Positions 60,047 to 64,000 of a DNA stretch of 64,000 bases are shown here, piece after piece. Numbering within the stretch: the first letter of the stretch is position 1; each line of letters starts with the position of its first letter. The DNA comes from Taenia hydatigena (lineage: Eukaryota > Platyhelminthes > Cestoda > Cyclophyllidea > Taeniidae): NCBI GenBank assembly GCA_036345935.2, contig JADWOT020000009.1, positions 14,751,556-14,815,555 on the forward strand, given 5' to 3'. Both the position numbers and the translations under genes were made by a program. The notes below the pieces were generated by a model, which was not told the DNA's origin, did no database searches, and saw only the letters and a list, made by a program, of their open reading frames with translations.

Positions 60047-60182
60047 ACGAGGCTCTCTTGAAGGCAGAAGAGGGCAAAAATACCAAGGTAGAATATATAT
60101 ATTCATTAGGGAGAGGAAATTGAGCAGCTAGCATAGTCCGGATTCCAGCTGAGACCGAAACCGGCGGTCAAACAAACAAAGC
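60047..60182 (-). repeat. RP1 dispersed repeat, minus copy
   Basis: Reverse complement of the RP1 unit: GAGGCTCTCTTGAAGGCAGA, a run of AATATATATAT, and the terminal CAAACAAACAAAGCATTAC. Confidence 0.7.
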
Positions 60183-60196
60183 ATTACTGTCGCAAC

Positions 60197-60526
60197 TTAG
60201 TTGAGTAAAGGCATGGAGAGGGATAGCGCTAATATGCAGGGCATGCCGGGATTTTTAAAAATACCTTTAAAGAAATTTTCATAGGAAGCCTGATCTGTTT
60301 TTGATACAGCCTCTCCTTCGAGAAATGCGACAGTGTTGCCTCCGTCACACTCTACCAGTAAATGAACACCCTCGTTGAAGATGCAAGGCTTCTTATTGTA
60401 GTTTGTTTTGTCCCCGGATAAGTGGGGCAAAAATGCACGCACGCTCACAAAAACTACTATCACCACCGCCGCTACAAGAAGTTGTGTGCAATCCACTAGC
60501 AGCTTGTGCATTAAACGCAGCCCCAA
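60197..60526 (-). CDS. Candidate signal-anchor protein or first exon
   Basis: Minus-strand ATG at 60526, with a second ATG five codons in. A hydrophobic run LLVAAVVIVVFVSV at residues 16-29 is followed by a polar region (LSGDKTNYNKKPCIFNEG). After FFK comes a possible donor (AAAG-GTATTTTT) at about 60265. The open frame continues to a stop at 60197, so it may be a 109-residue protein or a first exon of about 260 bases. Likely a type II membrane or secreted protein. Family unknown. Confidence 0.42.
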   Translation of the reverse strand: MGLRLMHKLLVDCTQLLVAAVVIVVFVSVRAFLPHLSGDKTNYNKKPCIFNEGVHLLVECDGGNTVAFLEGEAVSKTDQASYENFFKGIFKNPGMPCILALSLSMPLLN

Positions 60527-60765
60527 CAGTGGCGATTAAAGGTGTACAGGCCTCATTTGTTTGACACCAAAGGAACTTAGGAGGCCGTTGCCTAAGCTCT
60601 CTTTCCTTGTCACCGCCTTGGTGCTGCTGACGGTCTTTGCTACCGTATTTCGAGGTGGAAGATCATTGCTAATGATTTGGTGCCCAGAAGTGGTCGCAAG
60701 ATGAAATTGGCATTGGACTTGGTGCCCGCTGGTGTAGGTTTGCTGACAATCAAACATCGTTAAAA

Positions 60766-60797
60766 GAGGAGTAGGAGGAGGAGGAGGAGGAGGAAAA
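60766..60797. repeat. GGA microsatellite
   Basis: About nine GGA units. Read minus it makes the FPPPPPPPTP start of a frame at 60536-60805, which I treat as unproven. Confidence 0.85.
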
Positions 60798-61059
60798 AAA
60801 GGCATCTACTTGGACTAGCAATACTTTAAATATAAAATACTTTTATAGGCAAACAATTTGCTGCGTAATTGAGTTCTTAATTTCACATGTTTTTTTGAAG
60901 TCATAACTTTAAAGGTGTTATATTTGCTGCCTGCGTGCTGCGATCCACTTTCTCTCCAAATTTTGCGCTCAATACATCATAAAATTAGGAAATTTTAACT
61001 ATAACAGCAAGGGCTGTTTCCTCCTGGCCGCGTGCTTTGTACGTGAAATCTGAGAGTGT

Positions 61060-61810
61060 CCGGCAGCTGACTGGAAAAAGCTCAAGCAGTCGATTGAATA
61101 TTTTGCCTAGGTCACACTAGCATGCTGATAGTGAAGGTGACGGCAAGCTTCTCTTGCCTTTCTGCTTCCCTCCTGTTCATCCACCTAACATCTACTCGTT
61201 TTAGTACGTCTTCTGGATTTCAAATGCGCATATTTTGTGCGGCATGGACAGGAATGGACACTTAATCTGTGTTCATGAAAGGCAGGTTTAGAAGGTTCCT
61301 CCCTTCCCTCCTCTCCTTCCGACCTCACTACTAGAAGGTCAGGTACGCTTTCACGTCCTTATTATAGCAATAACACCTAGACTGCTAAAAAAGAATCTGT
61401 TGCAAAACGTTTAGACGCACGATCATGTGAAAGAGAAGGACTTGAATAAAGCGTCTGATATGAGACTCTTCAGATTCAAAGAGCTTGCTAATTTTGGCGC
61501 ACCTGGAAGTATTACGATGTAGACACTACGATCAGAAGAAATAATTGGAGCCGCTATCAACATGAGCTATGGCAGAGCCGGAATTTAAGGGGAATTCGGA
61601 TGGGAAGAATAAGGCGTGCATAGAGTGATGCAGAGTTGCACTGAAAAGTGGCGAAGGAGGAACTCAAAGAGCTGCCGAGAGATGATGGAGAATTGGGCAA
61701 TAGAGAAAGTGTACTAGGTAGACAGATGGAGACGGCTCCCAACCGCAATATTTGCCGGGCTAGCAAGGCACTTACATCAACACAATCGCCAAAACAGATT
61801 CAGTTAAGGA
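61060..61810 (+). repeat. Diverged fragment of the A/B/C repeat family
   Basis: Same order as copy C 42280-42965: GGCAGCTGACTGGAAAAAGC then GTCGATTGAATATTTTGCCTAGGTCAC, later ACGATCAT-GTGAAAGAGAA and the purine-rich block. It therefore includes a fourth, more decayed copy of the unknown charged-protein relic. Confidence 0.5.
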
Positions 61811-62167
61811 AGTACTCATTGTCTCTTTAGGTGATTTAAAAATATTGCAAAATAATCCGACATGCTAAATGCACCGAAAAACCCTTCCGTTCAAGCCATT
61901 TAGACTTTGCCACATTTTGGCTGCATCTATACATGTACGCAGTTGGACATTATCGTATTTAGGGTATATGTGGGCATAATACTAGCCTCCTATACCCATC
62001 AATAACAAATTGAATCTCTTTTCATAATGTATTTTGCACTGACTTGCTGCAGACAATTCAATGTGACAGCTCTTGACGTGCCTAACACACGCGAGGTAAG
62101 ATGAAGGTGCTACTGAAGTGTAAAAGTAGAGCTGTTTAAGAAGAGGTCAAAAAAGAACAAAAAATTA

Positions 62168-62332
62168 AAAAAATGCAAAAGTTAATGCATAATACAGCAA
62201 AGGAATTAAAGTGCAGGAGCGCAGCAATGCACAACATGGCGAAAATTAGGAGCAGTGTGCAGTGCTGGCGGATTAGCACAGCAGGCGCAAGTGGTGATTG
62301 TAGAACGTGTATGAGGGGAATGGCAGCGCATC
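62168..62332 (+). promoter_or_regulatory. Conserved U1 upstream region, copy 2
   Basis: Counterpart of 56508-56672 with the AACATGGCGAAAATTAGGAG block about 100 bases upstream of the RNA start. Confidence 0.5.
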
Positions 62333-62490
62333 AAACTTACCTGGCGCCGGGTTCGGGGTGATCAGCAAGGCCCTGACCCCAGGTGGAGGCTCAGCATTGC
62401 ACTCCGCTGTGTTGAAGCCTGCGACGGACCCTAATGGGGTTCGCTCGGGTGCGTAGTTTTTGCCAGTGGGGAGCCTTCGGGCGTCCCTTC
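62333..62490 (+). ncRNA. U1 snRNA gene, copy 2
   Basis: 158 nt with all U1 landmarks: 5' AAACTTACCTGG, GATCAGCAAG loop, CATTGCACTCCG loop, Sm site GTAGTTTTTG and the stem-loop IV with a TTCG loop. Differences from copy 1 include TTCGGGG for TTCAGGG in stem I and GTGCGTAG for GTGCATAG at the edge of the Sm site. The second change may weaken the Sm context, so copy 1 is the safer candidate for the main expressed gene. Both look intact. Confidence 0.92.
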
Positions 62491-63443
62491 ACCGCCTCTC
62501 AACTTCCTTTCACCCCCTAGTCGCATTGCTCATTGCGTCTCTGCATCGAACTTCTTTCCTTCTTACCCTAGATGAGAGCGTCCGTATCTTTGTTCGCTGC
62601 ATGAGCCCGCTGGGTGACAGTGACAGCAGCTCGGCTATCCAACCGCATCAATGTTTGCTACACATTGTCAGGTAAACGTTATGAATGCATGCTAGTTCTT
62701 AATCGTATACAATCAGTATGGCAGATTGCTCACTGATGGCGATTCTGTGATGCTGTTATACTCTGATGTCGAAGAGTAATGTTCAAGGATTGGCTGTGGA
62801 CTGTGGGCTGTGTGTCTGGTTTCCAGACTAGTGGTACCGGTCGGATCCTTGCAATAGTGCGAGGACGGCATCAGCTCAATTAGGGGGGAGGCATGTGAAT
62901 GCGAATTTTCTGCCAGACTTGAGTGTTTCAGTATACTTAATGGCTTCTTGTGATCGTGCGTCCCTGTGGTTTATTGACAAGGTGAGGTAGAAGGAAGGCT
63001 AACGCCTGAAATGTCTATTTTTGCGAAACAGTTGCAATCGCAAAGTTAAAGTGCACAATAGGCCTCCTTATTGTGGTGACTGTTTTAACCTCATTACTTT
63101 GATTGGCGATTCGGTTCCGAGTCACTACCGGACACTGTCGCAACTTATAAGTTTTATTACGCTTTTTAGTCCGTCACCGGCTGTGGTTCGAAAAATTTGG
63201 CTGAATGTTGAAGTATTGCGTGTGCCAGACCTTATGAGAAGGTATGACTTGCAGTGTATGCTTAGCAATTAATTTAGCACATATTAAATCCATACTAATC
63301 CTCAAAGGGTGGAAGAGGACAAAGTGGTGTTCGTTTTTGAATTCCTTGTCGTCCCAATGCTCATTAGACTTTGCTGATTTTCTTAGGCTGGAACTGGTTT
63401 AATTCGATAAAGTAACTACCAACGGCCGATCCCTACTAAGCTT

Positions 63444-63664
63444 AAGTTTTTGTTGATTCCCACTGATTCAACAACTACTTGTCGCCTCCATTCTTCATGT
63501 AATCTTTGTCAATGTGCGTTTTGATCATACGTGTTGGTAGTCTCATACAGATAGAAGATTCATGATCCTCTCATGCCAGTGACATTTGTATAAATGACTC
63601 TTACTCGGTAACTGCAGTAGTTGCTTTTGGTGCGTTCATTGCGGTTCATTAATTTGCATTGTAG
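63444..63664. other. No supportable feature, probably intron
   Basis: Unique sequence leading to the acceptor at 63664. A splice-bounded segment (after GTCTCATACAG, before GTAACTG) has stops in every frame. Confidence 0.4.
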
Positions 63665-63863
63665 GCGTCCAAATGGCTGTGTGCTACAGAAAACGGCTGC
63701 CGAGGACCATGACTACTATGGATATGCAGTCGAATTCTATTCTGCTGTGGACTTCCTTAATGTATTACTGACTCTGTGCGGTCTTGATTGTTGTTGGCAT
63801 AAAGTACTGACTGAAAAGTACCCGAGATACCTTCGACCTATTCACTATCCCTTCTGGCCTTAA
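63665..63863 (+). CDS. Terminal exon of an unrecognised gene (partial)
   Basis: Acceptor TTTGCATTGTAG, then 199 bases entered with one base, reading RPNGCVLQKTAAEDHDYY and ending YLRPIHYPFWP-stop (TAA at 63861-63863). Composition is strongly protein-like, with several tyrosines, tryptophans and cysteines, unlike the chance frames around it. Upstream exons must lie left of or within the U1 arm, or have been lost when the palindrome formed. No family recognised. Confidence 0.5.
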
Positions 63864-64000
63864 TCTTGACAACCGGCGTATCTGCTGACTCGCCCTCAGC
63901 GGGTGCTGTGACCATTGGTAACGGTGAAGCGACGCAACTATTATGCAGACATTAATTAATGATTTAAATTCTTTGCAGTTGTTTTCGTTTAGCTACATAT

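Larger units (their letters stand above)
62165..63443 (+). repeat. U1 palindrome, right arm
   Basis: Inverted partner of 55396-56680. The arms differ by scattered substitutions and small indels both inside and outside the U1 gene, so the duplication is not brand new. Confidence 0.88.

Noticed and set aside
1..64000. Trans-splicing leader RNA, tRNA, 5S, U2, U4, U5 and U6
   Set aside because: I looked for their diagnostic segments on both strands and saw none; only U1 is present.

Overview
This is a gene-poor window from a eukaryotic nuclear genome, most likely a flatworm and probably a tapeworm. The evidence is short GT-AG exons, one possible 37-nt intron, strings of phase-symmetric micro-exons, two U1 snRNA genes with upstream regions conserved between the copies, mid-range GC and a 100-N scaffold gap. 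No bacterial operons, tRNA, rRNA or CRISPR arrays are visible. Most long ORFs are chance frames in repeats. The taxonomic placement is inference; no similarity search was possible.

Layout. 460-9130 is repeat copy A. Its right end holds decayed relics of all four core histones in two head-to-head pairs (H2A/H2B, then H3/H4). 9115-11034 carries broken pieces of EXOSC10/Rrp6, a long relic on the minus strand and a short inverted fragment on the plus strand. A TATA-preceded first exon starts at 11291. 12355-13430 is an inverted partial copy (D) of A. 13440-15260 is a retroelement-like block in minus orientation. 18553-22139 is the best protein gene: signal peptide, cysteine-rich and N-glycosylated ectodomain, then micro-exons of 30, 18 and 27 nt that all keep phase 1.

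21440-45675 is a large mosaic inverted repeat. Its outer arms duplicate the 3' end of the micro-exon gene, its middle arms are repeat copies B (plus) and C (minus), and its inner arms hold a histone H4 relic with a histone-type 3' stem-loop. About 3.4 kb of unique sequence lies in the centre. Just outside the right edge, at 46241-47374, is a second candidate gene built of very small exons and ending in a single membrane helix.

47375-54220 has little beyond a 100-N gap. 54225-63443 is another repeat neighbourhood. Two 1.28-kb inverted arms (55396-56680 and 62165-63443) each carry a full-length 158-nt U1 snRNA gene. Between and around them lie direct repeats, a dispersed short repeat and diverged fragments of the A/B/C family. 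A confident-looking terminal coding exon sits at 63665-63863.

Functionally the window mixes splicing RNA genes, dead copies of housekeeping genes (histones, nuclear exosome exonuclease) and two rapidly evolving looking secreted or membrane genes, shuffled by segmental duplication and inversion. Exon models were built by eye from splice sites and phase and need transcript support.
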